A stretch of DNA of 43,472 bases from Actinomycetota bacterium (GCA_030447315.1 JAUJPD010000008.1:32200-75671), one strand, 5' to 3'. Counted from the stretch's first letter, positions 8,031 to 16,431 are shown. Notes: generated by a model not told the origin, from the letters alone. Numbers and translations are program-made.

Positions 8031-8433
8031 CCGGCCCGTGGTGCTTTTCGTCTGCGTTCACAACGCGGGGCGGTCCCGCATGGCGGAGGCGTTCTTCAAC
8101 CACCTCGCCGCCGGCCGCTTCACAGCACGGTCGGCTGGGACCGAACCGGCTGCGGCTCCGCATCCGGAGGTTGTCAGATCGATGAACGAACGGGGGGTCC
8201 CTATCGAGGAGGGTGCCGGCGTCAAGCTGACCCCAGACCTCGTTCAGAGATCACAGCGCGTGGTCGGGATGGGGTGCAACGTCCAGGAGGCGTGTCCCGC
8301 GTTGCAGGTCCCGCTCGACGACTGGCAACTCGAGGATCCCCGTGGTCGAAGCCGCCGGGAGGTCGACGTCATCCGCGACGAGGTGGAGAGGCGGGTAAGA
8401 GATCTCTTGGAAGAGCTGAAGCGGGAGGGCTGA
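8023..8433 (+). CDS. arsC: arsenate reductase, low-molecular-weight phosphatase type
   Basis: A 136-residue protein of the LMW protein-tyrosine-phosphatase fold that reduces As(V) to As(III). The P-loop CVHNAGRS (C11, CX5R) is intact. C85 and C91 in GMGCNVQEACPAL fit the second and third cysteines of the thioredoxin-linked three-cysteine mechanism known from the S. aureus and B. subtilis enzymes. DDWQLEDPRGRS carries the usual general-acid loop. The product is the substrate for ArsM encoded just upstream. It overlaps arsM by 8 nt. The stop lies 1 nt from the stop of the convergent Arg-rich gene, with no terminator visible between. Confidence 0.95.
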   Translation: MSDRPVVLFVCVHNAGRSRMAEAFFNHLAAGRFTARSAGTEPAAAPHPEVVRSMNERGVPIEEGAGVKLTPDLVQRSQRVVGMGCNVQEACPALQVPLDDWQLEDPRGRSRREVDVIRDEVERRVRDLLEELKREG

Positions 8434-8434
8434 C

Positions 8435-9124
8435 TCAGCCCGCGGAGCCCGGATCGGCCGCGTCGCTCGCGCGAGGCGCCTCGCCTTGCTCCGAGCCAGC
8501 GCCGCCCGGCGCGGGATCGAGAGCAGACTGTGGCGAAGACGTCCCGTCGCCGCCCCCGCCCCGTCGACGGCGTCGCCGGCGCTTCTTCGGCGCCGCGCCG
8601 CGTTGTGCTCCTCCGGAGGCCACCCCCGGGGCGGCCGGCGCTTTCTCACGGCGCGGCTGCGCGTTCCCACCAGAGGCTTTCTCCCGTGTGGGCTGGGAGG
8701 CGCCACCGTGGTGGGGTTTCTCGGGTGCGCCGTTACCACCTGCGGAGCCGTCGGGACGATGGTCTCTGTCTTCGGCCACCTTCACCGTGATGCGGTATTC
8801 CTGGGGGTAAGGGGGCACCCCCCAGGTCGACTGGAGATCGCCGATGATGGCCTCCAGCGTCTGTCCATCGGGGGGCGCGGTCAACGTCTCGGGTCGCTCT
8901 CTGGGCAACGCGCGCACGAGGTCTTCAGAAGATCTCGGTGAGGAAGCTTCCCGGACCGATCCGGAACGGGAGCGACCCCGGCGCCTGCGTGACCGTCCGC
9001 TGCGCTCGGTCCGTTCGGATGATTGGCCCTCGACCGGGTTCCTGGTGGCTTCCTGCTTGGGCTGGCCCCCGGAGCCCTGGCCGCCGCGACGTCCTCTACG
9101 TCGCCTTCGCCGCGGCTGGCTCAT
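8435..9124 (-). CDS. Arg/Gly-rich, largely disordered protein of unknown function
   Basis: A 229-residue frame whose start overlaps the end of rsfS by 29 nt. AAGGAGG at 9133-9139 lies 8 nt before the ATG, an excellent ribosome binding site that argues the gene is real. The protein is very basic. It opens with an Arg block (SQPRRRRRRGRRGGQG), has a second (SRRRRGRSRSGS, about 44-56) and a third (PKKRRRRRRRGGGG, about 178-191). A short acidic-aromatic segment with ordinary composition (LEAIIGDLQSTWGVPPYPQ and YRITVKVAEDRD, about 89-120) may be the only folded part. Arg/Gly tracts of this kind often bind RNA, which would suit the neighbour RsfS, a ribosome factor, but this is inference. I do not recognise a family. 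Confidence 0.65.
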   Translation of the reverse strand: MSQPRRRRRRGRRGGQGSGGQPKQEATRNPVEGQSSERTERSGRSRRRRGRSRSGSVREASSPRSSEDLVRALPRERPETLTAPPDGQTLEAIIGDLQSTWGVPPYPQEYRITVKVAEDRDHRPDGSAGGNGAPEKPHHGGASQPTREKASGGNAQPRREKAPAAPGVASGGAQRGAAPKKRRRRRRRGGGGDGTSSPQSALDPAPGGAGSEQGEAPRASDAADPGSAG

Positions 9125-9497
9125 CCATCTCCCCTCCTTGGGTAACGCCTTCCTCGAAGCGGATCACCGGGGCATCCGCCCAGAGCCGCTCGAGGTCGTA
9201 GTAATCACGCTCTTCAGGTGCGAAGACGTGAACCACGAAGTCGACGTAGTCCAGCAGGATCCAGCGCCCTTCGCGTTGGCCCTCGCGCCGGAAGGGCTTG
9301 ATCGAATGCTCTGCCAGCAACCCACGCTCCACCGCCTCCGCGATGGTCCGCACCTGACGTTCGTTGTTGCCACTGCAGATCAAGAAGTGATCGGTGATGA
9401 CCAACAGCTCGGACACATCCAGGATCACGATCCGCTCAGCCTTCTTGGAAGAAGCGGCTTGGGCCGCCTGTAAGACCTGATGAGTTGAAGGAGACAT
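9096..9497 (-). CDS. rsfS: ribosome silencing factor RsfS
   Basis: A 133-residue member of the RsfS/Iojap family, which binds ribosomal protein L14 on the 50S subunit and blocks subunit joining when nutrients are short. Family features are visible in order: the N-terminal helix with KKAERIVILDVSELL, ITDHFLICSGNNERQVRTIA (about 35-54), EGQREGRWILLDYVDFVVHVF (about 72-92), and the YYDLERLWADAP end. The tail is slightly longer than usual and overlaps the next gene. Its place after nadD and the LCP-like gene is the common actinobacterial order. Confidence 0.96.
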   Translation of the reverse strand: MSPSTHQVLQAAQAASSKKAERIVILDVSELLVITDHFLICSGNNERQVRTIAEAVERGLLAEHSIKPFRREGQREGRWILLDYVDFVVHVFAPEERDYYDLERLWADAPVIRFEEGVTQGGEMDEPAAAKAT

Positions 9498-9509
9498 AGA
9501 AGTGGGCTC

Positions 9510-11387
9510 TCAGCGAACCCGCAAGAAGTCCTTTCCAACGACGATCGTGAGGTCCACGATACCTTGCTGTTGAACCGAAACCTGCACCTCTCCTACCCCC
9601 AGAAGCTCCTTCGCACGCTCTGCCAAGGCCACTTCTTGTGGCGAGGAGTCGTACGTGATGATCAGGGTCTTTCGATAGTTGAGCCGGCGGGCATTGCCCG
9701 ACAGGATCATCCGGAAGCCCTCCCCCACCAGCCGCTCTGCAACCTCTTGCCCGATGCCCGGGACCCCGTTGCCGTTGAGTATCTGGACACGAACCTCCTC
9801 TCGCGCGCCTTGCTCGACCCCGATGTTGTCTTCGATGAACGCGCGTAACTCTTCTTCGTCTGTGGCGTAAAGCTCGCTGTCACCGGCGCTGATCGGACGC
9901 ACCGGTAGCACGGTGAAAGACAGGTCCTCGGGCGGCACCTCGGCCATGGCCGCCAAGAAGTCGGCATGCTGCTGCACCGGCACGTCCGACTCGCCGAGCG
10001 CGGCTCCGGCGCTCTCTACGGCGGCGGCAAGCTCGGACGGGTTCTCGTAGGCGTCGAACAACTGATCCCAGAAGGCAAGATGCCGAGCGCCGAGGTCGAC
10101 GTCATCTCCGTCGAGGCCGACGACGTAGAGCAGCTTCACGAGGAGTTCCGGCGCGATCTGTTGGGGACCCTCGACGAAGATCAATCTTGCCCGCTGGTTC
10201 TTGGAGCCGGTGGCGACCCGTACCTCTGCGGGCACATCCACCGTCAACGGCTCGAGCTGTTCGAACAGAACCAGCGCATCTTTGTCGGACAACTCGACGT
10301 ACCGGTCGATCGTGATGCCCAGCAGGTTCTCCACGCTGACCAGCAACAGCGGGATGCCGCCGGAGCCATACGCTTGGCCCACCCCCTGCAGACCCCGGCC
10401 GGGGACGTCGACCGCGGTATGCGGCGGGATCGAGACCACCGAGGCCGTGCCGGTCTCGGCATCGAGGTTGAGAAGGGTCATCCAGATGGCCCCGCGACCG
10501 GACGAGCCCTTCTCCTTCGTCCCGAAGAGCAGCGTGTTGCCCCCCATCGGTTTTTGCTCTGGCTGCGAAGGGGGCAGAACCACCCGCTCACGGGGAGTGT
10601 CCACCGCCTTCTTCACCACCAACCCGGCCCCCGCGACCCCGCCCACCGCGATGGCCAGCGCGGCAAAGCCGCCCGCCGTTTGCCACAGGCGTTTCTTCTT
10701 CTGGCGTTCCTGTAGTGCCGTTCGACGAGGACCGGCCGGGACCTGGGAAGGCTCCTCGTCTACGTCCCCACCAGCCGGGAACCTTCCGAGGACGGGCTCG
10801 GCAACCCGGCTAGCGCCCTCCTGGTGGGGCGGGCCGTAGGCCGTTAGCTGCGCCGCACGCCGCGACTCGTCGGGGTCCTGGGGCAGGTCGTGGCCCTCAG
10901 GCTGGAGGGGATCCCCTGTTTCGTCGCGCTCCTCCGGCAGGTCGTGGCCCTCCGGCAGCTCGTGGGCCTCCGGCTGCTGAGTCGCGGGCCGGGCCTGCAG
11001 CATGCGAGCGCTGAAGGCCTCCGGCAGCTCGTTTTCTACCCGCGGCCGGTTCCTCAACTCCGCCCTCGTCGCGTCCAGGAACGATGGCTCTTCCACGGGG
11101 GGCGGGGGGGCCTCGCCGGATCCTCCGGCGTCGGTCCATGGCGTCTCCCACGACACTTGTTCCTCGTGGCCTACCTCGATACGTCGCCTGCGTATCAATG
11201 GGGCGCGTCCCGGCGCGCGATGGCGCGGCGCGTAGCGATCGGGTCCCAGCGGTTCCTCTACCGGCTCTGGCGGAGCCGGTTGGGAGACCGGGGGCTCAGT
11301 GTGCTGGAAGTCCTTCACCGCGTCGCCTTCACTCGCGGCCGGAGACGGCTTGGCCTTGGGGCGCGGCGCGCCTTCTTGATCGGTCAC
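9510..11387 (-). CDS. LytR-CpsA-Psr-like protein with LytR C-terminal domain; active site looks degenerate
   Basis: 625 residues from GTG 11385-11387, which overlaps the nadD stop (GTGA). The longer open frame upstream is nadD shadow. Residues 1-235 are cytoplasmic, Pro/Glu/Arg-rich and probably disordered, with a repeated EGHDLP motif (146-151 and 164-169). One membrane helix spans 236-258. An LCP-like domain (about 284-390) follows, and a LytR_C domain (about 530-625, starting RVQILNGNGVPGIGQEVAE). LCP enzymes attach teichoic acid- or arabinogalactan-type polymers to peptidoglycan. Here the expected GxDxR reads GTKEK and the expected RSDTM reads RGAIWM, so the Asp/Arg residues that hold metal and pyrophosphate are not in place. 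It may be a non-catalytic paralogue. Neighbours are nadD (upstream) and rsfS (12 nt downstream). Confidence 0.8.
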   Translation of the reverse strand: MTDQEGAPRPKAKPSPAASEGDAVKDFQHTEPPVSQPAPPEPVEEPLGPDRYAPRHRAPGRAPLIRRRRIEVGHEEQVSWETPWTDAGGSGEAPPPPVEEPSFLDATRAELRNRPRVENELPEAFSARMLQARPATQQPEAHELPEGHDLPEERDETGDPLQPEGHDLPQDPDESRRAAQLTAYGPPHQEGASRVAEPVLGRFPAGGDVDEEPSQVPAGPRRTALQERQKKKRLWQTAGGFAALAIAVGGVAGAGLVVKKAVDTPRERVVLPPSQPEQKPMGGNTLLFGTKEKGSSGRGAIWMTLLNLDAETGTASVVSIPPHTAVDVPGRGLQGVGQAYGSGGIPLLLVSVENLLGITIDRYVELSDKDALVLFEQLEPLTVDVPAEVRVATGSKNQRARLIFVEGPQQIAPELLVKLLYVVGLDGDDVDLGARHLAFWDQLFDAYENPSELAAAVESAGAALGESDVPVQQHADFLAAMAEVPPEDLSFTVLPVRPISAGDSELYATDEEELRAFIEDNIGVEQGAREEVRVQILNGNGVPGIGQEVAERLVGEGFRMILSGNARRLNYRKTLIITYDSSPQEVALAERAKELLGVGEVQVSVQQQGIVDLTIVVGKDFLRVR

Positions 11388-12007
11388 GCGGCCTCCGCGG
11401 GTTCGACGTACAGACCTCGTTCCTGGATGTAGGACACGACCGCGGCCGGCACCAGGTAATCGATCGGCTTGCCGGCTCGCACCCGCATACGCACATCGGT
11501 CGCCGAGACCTCGATACCCGGCATCTCCATCGTGTGGATCCTGGGCCAGGTGTCGTTCGGTTCGATCTGACCCAGCGCGAACCCGGGGCGGGTGACGGCT
11601 ATCAACTCGGTGGAATCCGCGAGGCCCTCGACCTTCCTCCACGTCCCCAGTCGCAACGCGGCGTCGGCGCCCAGTATGAAGAACAAGCTGATGTTAGGTC
11701 CGTGGAACTCCTTGAGGGTCCTCATCGTGTCCGCGGTAAAGGTGGGTCCTTTGCGATCCAACTCGATACGCGAAACCGCGAACGCGCGATGAGTGGCGGC
11801 ACCGAGCGAGGCCATCATGAAACGATCCTCGGCGTCGGAATAACTCGTCTTCTGCCACGGCTGCCCCGTCGGAACGAAGAGGACGCGGTCGAGACGGAAC
11901 ACGTTGAGAGCTTCCGAGGCGGCGACGAGGTGACCGATGTGGATGGGGTCGAACGTCCCACCCATTACACCCAGGCGACCCAGCTCTGGCGGTGCTGAAG
12001 AGATCAT
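11384..12007 (-). CDS. nadD: nicotinate-nucleotide adenylyltransferase
   Basis: A 207-residue nucleotidyltransferase that joins nicotinate mononucleotide and ATP into deamido-NAD, the penultimate step of NAD synthesis. The nucleotide-binding signature GGTFDPIHIGHLVAASEA (about 16-33) is intact, and the family motif near the C-terminus appears as ISATDVRMRVRAGKPIDYLVP (EVSATDVR, about 165-190). Length is normal. The stop overlaps the GTG start of the LCP-like gene. 55 bases separate it from proA upstream. Confidence 0.97.
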   Translation of the reverse strand: MISSAPPELGRLGVMGGTFDPIHIGHLVAASEALNVFRLDRVLFVPTGQPWQKTSYSDAEDRFMMASLGAATHRAFAVSRIELDRKGPTFTADTMRTLKEFHGPNISLFFILGADAALRLGTWRKVEGLADSTELIAVTRPGFALGQIEPNDTWPRIHTMEMPGIEVSATDVRMRVRAGKPIDYLVPAAVVSYIQERGLYVEPAEAA

Positions 12008-12062
12008 CTCTCTAGCTAACCCGAAGAAACCGCTTAAAGGGCGTGTTTGGCGTCACCAACCG

Positions 12063-13310
12063 CTAGGGACGAGTCTGCCCCTCCCCCCACACCACGTACT
12101 TCGTGGTGGTGAGCTCCCGAAGACCCATGGGACCTCGGGCGTGCAGCTTCTGCGTCGAGATGCCGATCTCGGCCCCGTACCCGAACTCGCCGCCGTCCGA
12201 GAACCGGGTGGAAGCGTTCACGAAGATGGAACCCGAATCGACCTCCGCGGTGAACCGGCGGGCGGCGGAGAGATCGGCCGTGACTATGGCCTCTGCGTTC
12301 GAGGTCCCCCAGCGGTTCACATGCTGGATCGCTGCATCGATAGAGTCCACGACCTTCACCGCGATCGTGAGATCGAGATACTCGGTGGCCCAGTCCTCGT
12401 CGGTCGCTTCGTTCGCTTGCGGCCACAGTGCTCGCACCGTCGCATCTCCTCTGACCTCGACTCCGGCGCCGGCCAGGGAAGACAGTGCCTCGGGCAACCA
12501 CTTGTCGGCGACCTCCTGGTGCACGAGGAGGGTCTCGGCGGCGTTGCAGACACTCGGCCTTTGGGTCTTCGCGTTCAAGACGATGCGGGTAGCCATGTCG
12601 AGGTCGGCGGAGCGGTCCACGTAGACGTGGCAGTTGCCGTCTCCATCGATGATGAAGGGCACCGTCGCGTGCTCCTGGATCGTGTCGATCAATGCTTTCC
12701 CGCCACGCGGAACGATCAGATCCACCAGTCCCTTGGCCTGCATCAACTCGACGGCGGAGCTTCGGTCCGCGTCCGGGATCAGCTGGACCGCATCGACCGG
12801 GATACCGCCGGCGCGTCCGGCCTCTGTGAGCACGGAGACGATCGCACGGTTGGAGCGGAGAGCCATCGACGATCCGCGCAGTACGCAGGCGTTGCCCGAC
12901 TTCAGACACAGACCTGCGACGTCCGCCGTGACGTTAGGCCGCGCCTCATAGATCACGGCGATCACCCCGAGTGGCACCCGCACCTTTTCGATCGTCAGAC
13001 CGTTCGGCCGCTTCCACCCCTCGGTTATCTCGCCTACGGGATCCGGTTGTGCGGCCACCGCACGAAGACCCTCGGCCATCGAAGTGAGACGTTTCTCAGT
13101 GAGGGTCAACCGATCGAGGATCGTGTCGCCGGTGCCTGCGGCTCGGGCCGCCTCCACGTCGGCGTCGTTCGCCTCCATGAGGGCCGGGGCGGCCTCGTGC
13201 AAAGCGTCGGCCATCATCGACAGGGCCGCGTCCTTCGAGCGGCCGGACAATCTGGCGACCTGGGGCGCGGCGGCAGCGGCTCGCTCACAGATCTCGACTA
13301 CCGAGGTCAT
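12063..13310 (-). CDS. proA: gamma-glutamyl phosphate reductase
   Basis: A 415-residue NADPH-dependent reductase that converts gamma-glutamyl phosphate to glutamate semialdehyde, the second step of proline synthesis. It has the aldehyde-dehydrogenase fold. The motifs LRGSSMALRSNRAIV (about 135-150), VPRGGKALIDTIQEHATVP (about 190-210) and the segment with the catalytic cysteine, PSVCNAAETLLVH (about 245-257), are present, as is the C-terminal GPMGLRELTTTKYVV. The ATG overlaps the proB stop by 4 nt, so both steps are produced together. Length is typical. Confidence 0.98.
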   Translation of the reverse strand: MTSVVEICERAAAAAPQVARLSGRSKDAALSMMADALHEAAPALMEANDADVEAARAAGTGDTILDRLTLTEKRLTSMAEGLRAVAAQPDPVGEITEGWKRPNGLTIEKVRVPLGVIAVIYEARPNVTADVAGLCLKSGNACVLRGSSMALRSNRAIVSVLTEAGRAGGIPVDAVQLIPDADRSSAVELMQAKGLVDLIVPRGGKALIDTIQEHATVPFIIDGDGNCHVYVDRSADLDMATRIVLNAKTQRPSVCNAAETLLVHQEVADKWLPEALSSLAGAGVEVRGDATVRALWPQANEATDEDWATEYLDLTIAVKVVDSIDAAIQHVNRWGTSNAEAIVTADLSAARRFTAEVDSGSIFVNASTRFSDGGEFGYGAEIGISTQKLHARGPMGLRELTTTKYVVWGEGQTRP

Positions 13311-14422
13311 GTCTCGTCCCCCTCGAGGATCACGAGCTGGTCACGGTTGATGACCTCGCGTCCCGCCAGCTCGGCAGATGGACGCCCCTGCGCCTCTTGC
13401 AGCTCGTGGAAGTCGTAGCGTACCAATCCTCTCGCGAACAGCTCTCCATCGCGATCCGCCACGTCTACAACATCGCCGCTGCTGAACGACCCTTTCGTGC
13501 CGACTACCCCGACCGGAAGAAGGCTGCGTTTATCCGTGACCATGGCCCTACGGGCTCCGGGATCCACGACCACCGTTCCTTTCGGCGGTTGCGCGAACGC
13601 GATCCACAGCCTCCGCGCCGACACCCTCTTGGGGCGAGGATGGAAGAAGGTTCCTACCTTGTCTCCCGCGGCGATCAGAAGCAGCACTTCGTCTTCGGCC
13701 GCGTCGGCTACCACCACGCCCACCCCCGAGAAGGTCGCGACCCACGCAGCTGCGATCTTGGAAGCCATGCCACCGCTGCCCAGTGTCGATCCCCGGCCCC
13801 CTGCGCGCCTCTCCAACTCGGGCGTGATCCTGTCCACCTCGTCGATGACCGGAGCGTCGGGAACGCGCCGCGGGTCGTCGGTATGGACGCCTCTCGCATC
13901 GGTGAGAAGCGCAAGCGTCTTGGCCCGCACGAGGTTGGCGACCAGCGCCGCCAGACGATCGTTGTCGCCGAACCGGATCTCGTCGACCGCGACGGTGTCG
14001 TTCTCGTTCACGATCGGCACCACGCCGAGGGCAAGCAAGCGGTCCACGGTGTTGCGGGCGTTGACGTAGTGCTGACGATTCATGAAGTCGTAGCGCGTCA
14101 GCAGAAGCTGCGCGCTGACCAGTCCTCCTGCCTTCAGCAGGTGCGAATAGCGCGACAGCAACCGCCCTTGTCCGACGGCCGCCGCCGCCTGGAGGGACGG
14201 GATGTCCGAAGGCCGGGCGGCGAGGCCCAGGGGGCCGAGACCCGCCGCGATGGCGCCCGACGACACAAGGATGACCTGGATCCCTTTCGCCCTCAGAGCG
14301 ATGGTCTGCCGGCACAGGGTCGCCAGCTTGTCGTCGTCGGGCTCCCCCGTCGGTCCCACGAGGGACGCCGTGCCGACCTTGACCACGAGCCGGTCGCCCG
14401 CCTTCAGATCAAGACGCGTCAT
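13307..14422 (-). CDS. proB: glutamate 5-kinase with PUA domain
   Basis: A 371-residue enzyme that phosphorylates glutamate to start proline synthesis and is usually feedback-inhibited by proline. An amino-acid-kinase domain (about 1-260) shows LVVKVGTASLVG at the N-terminus, ILVSSGAIAAGLGPLG (about 50-66), VPIVNENDTVAVDEIRFGDND (about 135-155) and GSGGMASKIAAAW (about 215-228). A C-terminal PUA domain (about 280-371, with GAMVTDKRSLLPVGV-like sequence) is present, as in the long form of the enzyme. It overlaps obgE upstream by 14 nt and proA downstream by 4 nt. A proline pathway inserted behind a ribosomal GTPase is a known bacterial arrangement. Confidence 0.97.
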   Translation of the reverse strand: MTRLDLKAGDRLVVKVGTASLVGPTGEPDDDKLATLCRQTIALRAKGIQVILVSSGAIAAGLGPLGLAARPSDIPSLQAAAAVGQGRLLSRYSHLLKAGGLVSAQLLLTRYDFMNRQHYVNARNTVDRLLALGVVPIVNENDTVAVDEIRFGDNDRLAALVANLVRAKTLALLTDARGVHTDDPRRVPDAPVIDEVDRITPELERRAGGRGSTLGSGGMASKIAAAWVATFSGVGVVVADAAEDEVLLLIAAGDKVGTFFHPRPKRVSARRLWIAFAQPPKGTVVVDPGARRAMVTDKRSLLPVGVVGTKGSFSSGDVVDVADRDGELFARGLVRYDFHELQEAQGRPSAELAGREVINRDQLVILEGDET

Positions 14423-15686
14423 CGAGGCCGTCCTCGTCGGGGGCCTCGGGCTCGAAATCGAAGGCCTCGCCGCCGATGCGGACCTCGTCCCCCGGCTTGG
14501 CGCCTGCGCCCAGCAACGCTTTCTCGACGCCCATCGAGATCAACTGGTGCTGAAGACGAGTGACGGCTTCTTCGTTGTCGAGATTGGTCATAGCTACGGC
14601 GCGCTCCGCGTTCGTCCAGCGCACCCGCCACGCTCCGCCCTCCGAGGTCACCTGCAGCGCCTCCGGACGCGAGATATGACGCACGTAGCCGCGCCGTGGC
14701 GGAGCCTCGGCCCGTTCCTTCTCGACGGCCGCCACGACACGACGCAGCAGCTCGTCCAGGCCGTGGCCGGAGACGGACGAGATCGCGATCGCGTCCGGAT
14801 AGGTCTCTCGCAGTAGCTCGATCTCGTCCTCGGCCGCATCCGACTTCGTGAGGACGACGAGACAAGGCCGCTCCGCCAGGGCCGGATCGAAAGCCGCCAG
14901 CTCGTTCCGCAAGACCGCCACGTCCTTGGCGCAGTCGCGGTCTTGCGCCGTGGGATCGACGAGGAACAGCAGCAGCGCGGCTCGTGAGACGTGCTTCAAG
15001 AACCGGTGCCCCAGACCGCGCCCTTCGCTCGCGCCGGGCACCAGTCCCGGTATGTCTGCCACGACGAACGAGGTATCGCCGGTTTGAACAACCCCGAGGT
15101 TCGGCTCCAGCGTCGTGAACGGATAATCCGCGATCTTCGGCTTCGCCGCGGAGATCCGGGCGATCAAGGTCGACTTGCCCGCGTTCGGGAAGCCGACGAG
15201 CCCGACATCGGCCAACAGTCGCAACTCCAGCTTGAGCCAGGCCTCTTGGCCGGGTTCACCTTTATCTGCGAAGGCGGGAGCCCGCCGTGTGGCGGTGGCG
15301 AAGCGAACGTTGCCACGACCTCCACGCCCTCCGCGGGCGGCAACGAATTCGTCGGCCTCGTTCGCCAGATCGGCCACGAGCGTTCCATCCTCTTCATGAA
15401 CGGCCGTTCCCGGAGGCACCAGGACTATCCGATCACGGGCGCGCGCACCGTTACGGCGTTTGCCCTCGCCGTGCCCGCCTCGGTCGGCGGCGACGTGAGG
15501 ATGGTCCCGCAGCTCCAGCAACGTTCCCACGGAACGGTCGGCGCGGAGGATGACGCTGCCGCCGTCACCACCGTCGCCGCCATCGGGACCACCCTTGGGT
15601 TTGTAAGGCTCACGATGGAAGGCGACAGAGCCGTCACCACCCGACCCCCCGCTGACCTTGATCTTCGCCTCATCGACGAACGCCAT
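14409..15686 (-). CDS. obgE: Obg-family GTPase (ribosome assembly)
   Basis: A 425-residue essential-type GTPase involved in 50S subunit assembly and stress control. The glycine-rich Obg fold fills residues 1-157 (GGSGGDGSVAFHREPYKPKGG). The G domain has G1 GFPNAGKST, a G2 segment with YPFTTLEPNLGVV, G3 DIPGLVPGASEGRGLG and G4 TKSD. The C-terminal OCT domain (about 335-410) is present and ends in an acidic tail. A GTG directly precedes the ATG at 15684-15686; the ATG is chosen as it is the family's usual start (MAFVDEAKI) and AGGGTGA lies just upstream. It follows rplU-rpmA, the classic order. Confidence 0.97.
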   Translation of the reverse strand: MAFVDEAKIKVSGGSGGDGSVAFHREPYKPKGGPDGGDGGDGGSVILRADRSVGTLLELRDHPHVAADRGGHGEGKRRNGARARDRIVLVPPGTAVHEEDGTLVADLANEADEFVAARGGRGGRGNVRFATATRRAPAFADKGEPGQEAWLKLELRLLADVGLVGFPNAGKSTLIARISAAKPKIADYPFTTLEPNLGVVQTGDTSFVVADIPGLVPGASEGRGLGHRFLKHVSRAALLLFLVDPTAQDRDCAKDVAVLRNELAAFDPALAERPCLVVLTKSDAAEDEIELLRETYPDAIAISSVSGHGLDELLRRVVAAVEKERAEAPPRRGYVRHISRPEALQVTSEGGAWRVRWTNAERAVAMTNLDNEEAVTRLQHQLISMGVEKALLGAGAKPGDEVRIGGEAFDFEPEAPDEDGLDDAS

Positions 15687-15746
15687 CACATCACCCTATG
15701 AAGAACGGCGCTGCTGCCACTGCGCCCGTGAGGCGCGCTGGCGGTT

Positions 15747-16007
15747 CTATCCCGATTCGGTGGAAGCGATGCTCACCACGCGGCGGCCGCGGAGTTGGTG
15801 AAAGGTCACCGTTCCGGCCGCGGTGGCGAACAACGTGTCGTCGTTGCCCTTGGCCACGTTGTAGCCGGGGTGAACGCGGGTTCCGCGTTGACGGATGATG
15901 ATCGCTCCCGCTTTGACCTGCTGGCCGCCAAAGACCTTGACCCCCAGTCGCTTGGCCTCCGAATCGCGGCCGTTCCGAGAGGATGCGGCACCCTTCTTAT
16001 GCGCCAT
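15747..16007 (-). CDS. rpmA: 50S ribosomal protein L27
   Basis: An 86-residue protein with the standard L27 sequence, beginning [20 protein letters not shown] and containing [20 protein letters not shown] and [21 protein letters not shown]27 reaches into the peptidyl-transferase centre through its N-terminal tail. No Firmicutes-type cleaved N-terminal extension is present, as expected for actinobacteria. It overlaps the end of rplU by 11 nt, with a purine-rich GAGGGGGA ribosome binding site inside rplU. Confidence 0.98.
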   Translation of the reverse strand: MAHKKGAASSRNGRDSEAKRLGVKVFGGQQVKAGAIIIRQRGTRVHPGYNVAKGNDDTLFATAAGTVTFHQLRGRRVVSIASTESG

Positions 16008-16359
16008 CGATATCCCCCTCTCCCTCCGGCGCCGGCTTGCCGCGGCCGGCCGTCAGCTTGATGTCCGAGATCTCGATCGTCGTGTACTTCTGACGGTGGC
16101 CGAGGTGACGCCGGTACCCCGTCTTGTTCTTGTATTTGTAGACCTCGATCTTGGAGCCCTTGGTCTCACCCACGACCGTGCCCATCACGCGGACATCGGT
16201 CAGGTCCTTCTTCGCCGAGCGGGTCTTGCCCGCGTCGTCCACGACGAGCAGCGGCACGAATTCGATCGAGGCCGCGCCGTCGCGAAGCTTCTCGATCTCG
16301 ATGACGTCGCCCTTGGCGACCTTATGCTGTTTACCGCCCGCGCGGATGACTGCGTACAT
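15997..16359 (-). CDS. rplU: 50S ribosomal protein L21
   Basis: A 120-residue protein from ATG 16357-16359. AAGGAG at 16365-16370 sets this start, and the longer open frame upstream is leader sequence. The family start [18 protein letters not shown] and the 23S rRNA-binding end [20 protein letters not shown] are clear. The C-terminus carries about 15 extra Gly/Pro/Glu-rich residues that overlap the rpmA start. It is the first gene of the rplU-rpmA-obgE cluster, directly after rng. Confidence 0.97.
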   Translation of the reverse strand: MYAVIRAGGKQHKVAKGDVIEIEKLRDGAASIEFVPLLVVDDAGKTRSAKKDLTDVRVMGTVVGETKGSKIEVYKYKNKTGYRRHLGHRQKYTTIEISDIKLTAGRGKPAPEGEGDIDGA

Positions 16360-16381
16360 ACCTACTCCTTGAAGACTCCCC

Positions 16382-16397
16382 GCTCCCGAGTGGGAGC
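16382..16397 (-). promoter_or_regulatory. hairpin in the rplU leader / rng-rplU intergenic region
   Basis: A perfect 6-bp stem (GCTCCC with GGGAGC) and a 4-nt loop lie 35 nt after the rng stop and 22 nt before the rplU start. There is no T-run behind it, so a simple intrinsic terminator is unlikely. Leaders of rplU in several bacteria carry regulatory RNA structures bound by L21, and this could be such an element, but the match to any known class was not tested. Confidence 0.35.
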
Positions 16398-16431
16398 CGG
16401 CCCACAAAGATAACAGAGGCGAGATCGAGCC

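Noticed and set aside
8274-8810. Plus-strand open frame of 178 codons after arsC
   Set aside because: It starts inside arsC in another frame and runs antisense to the Arg-rich gene, which has a strong ribosome binding site.
11937-13418. Plus-strand open frame of 493 codons
   Set aside because: It lies antisense to nadD and proA, both of which have complete motifs, and its translation is rich in Arg/His/Asp/Gly without any recognisable domain. It is a GC-driven shadow.
13397-14563. Plus-strand open frame of 388 codons over proB
   Set aside because: Shadow of proB and the end of obgE; no motif and no start signal.
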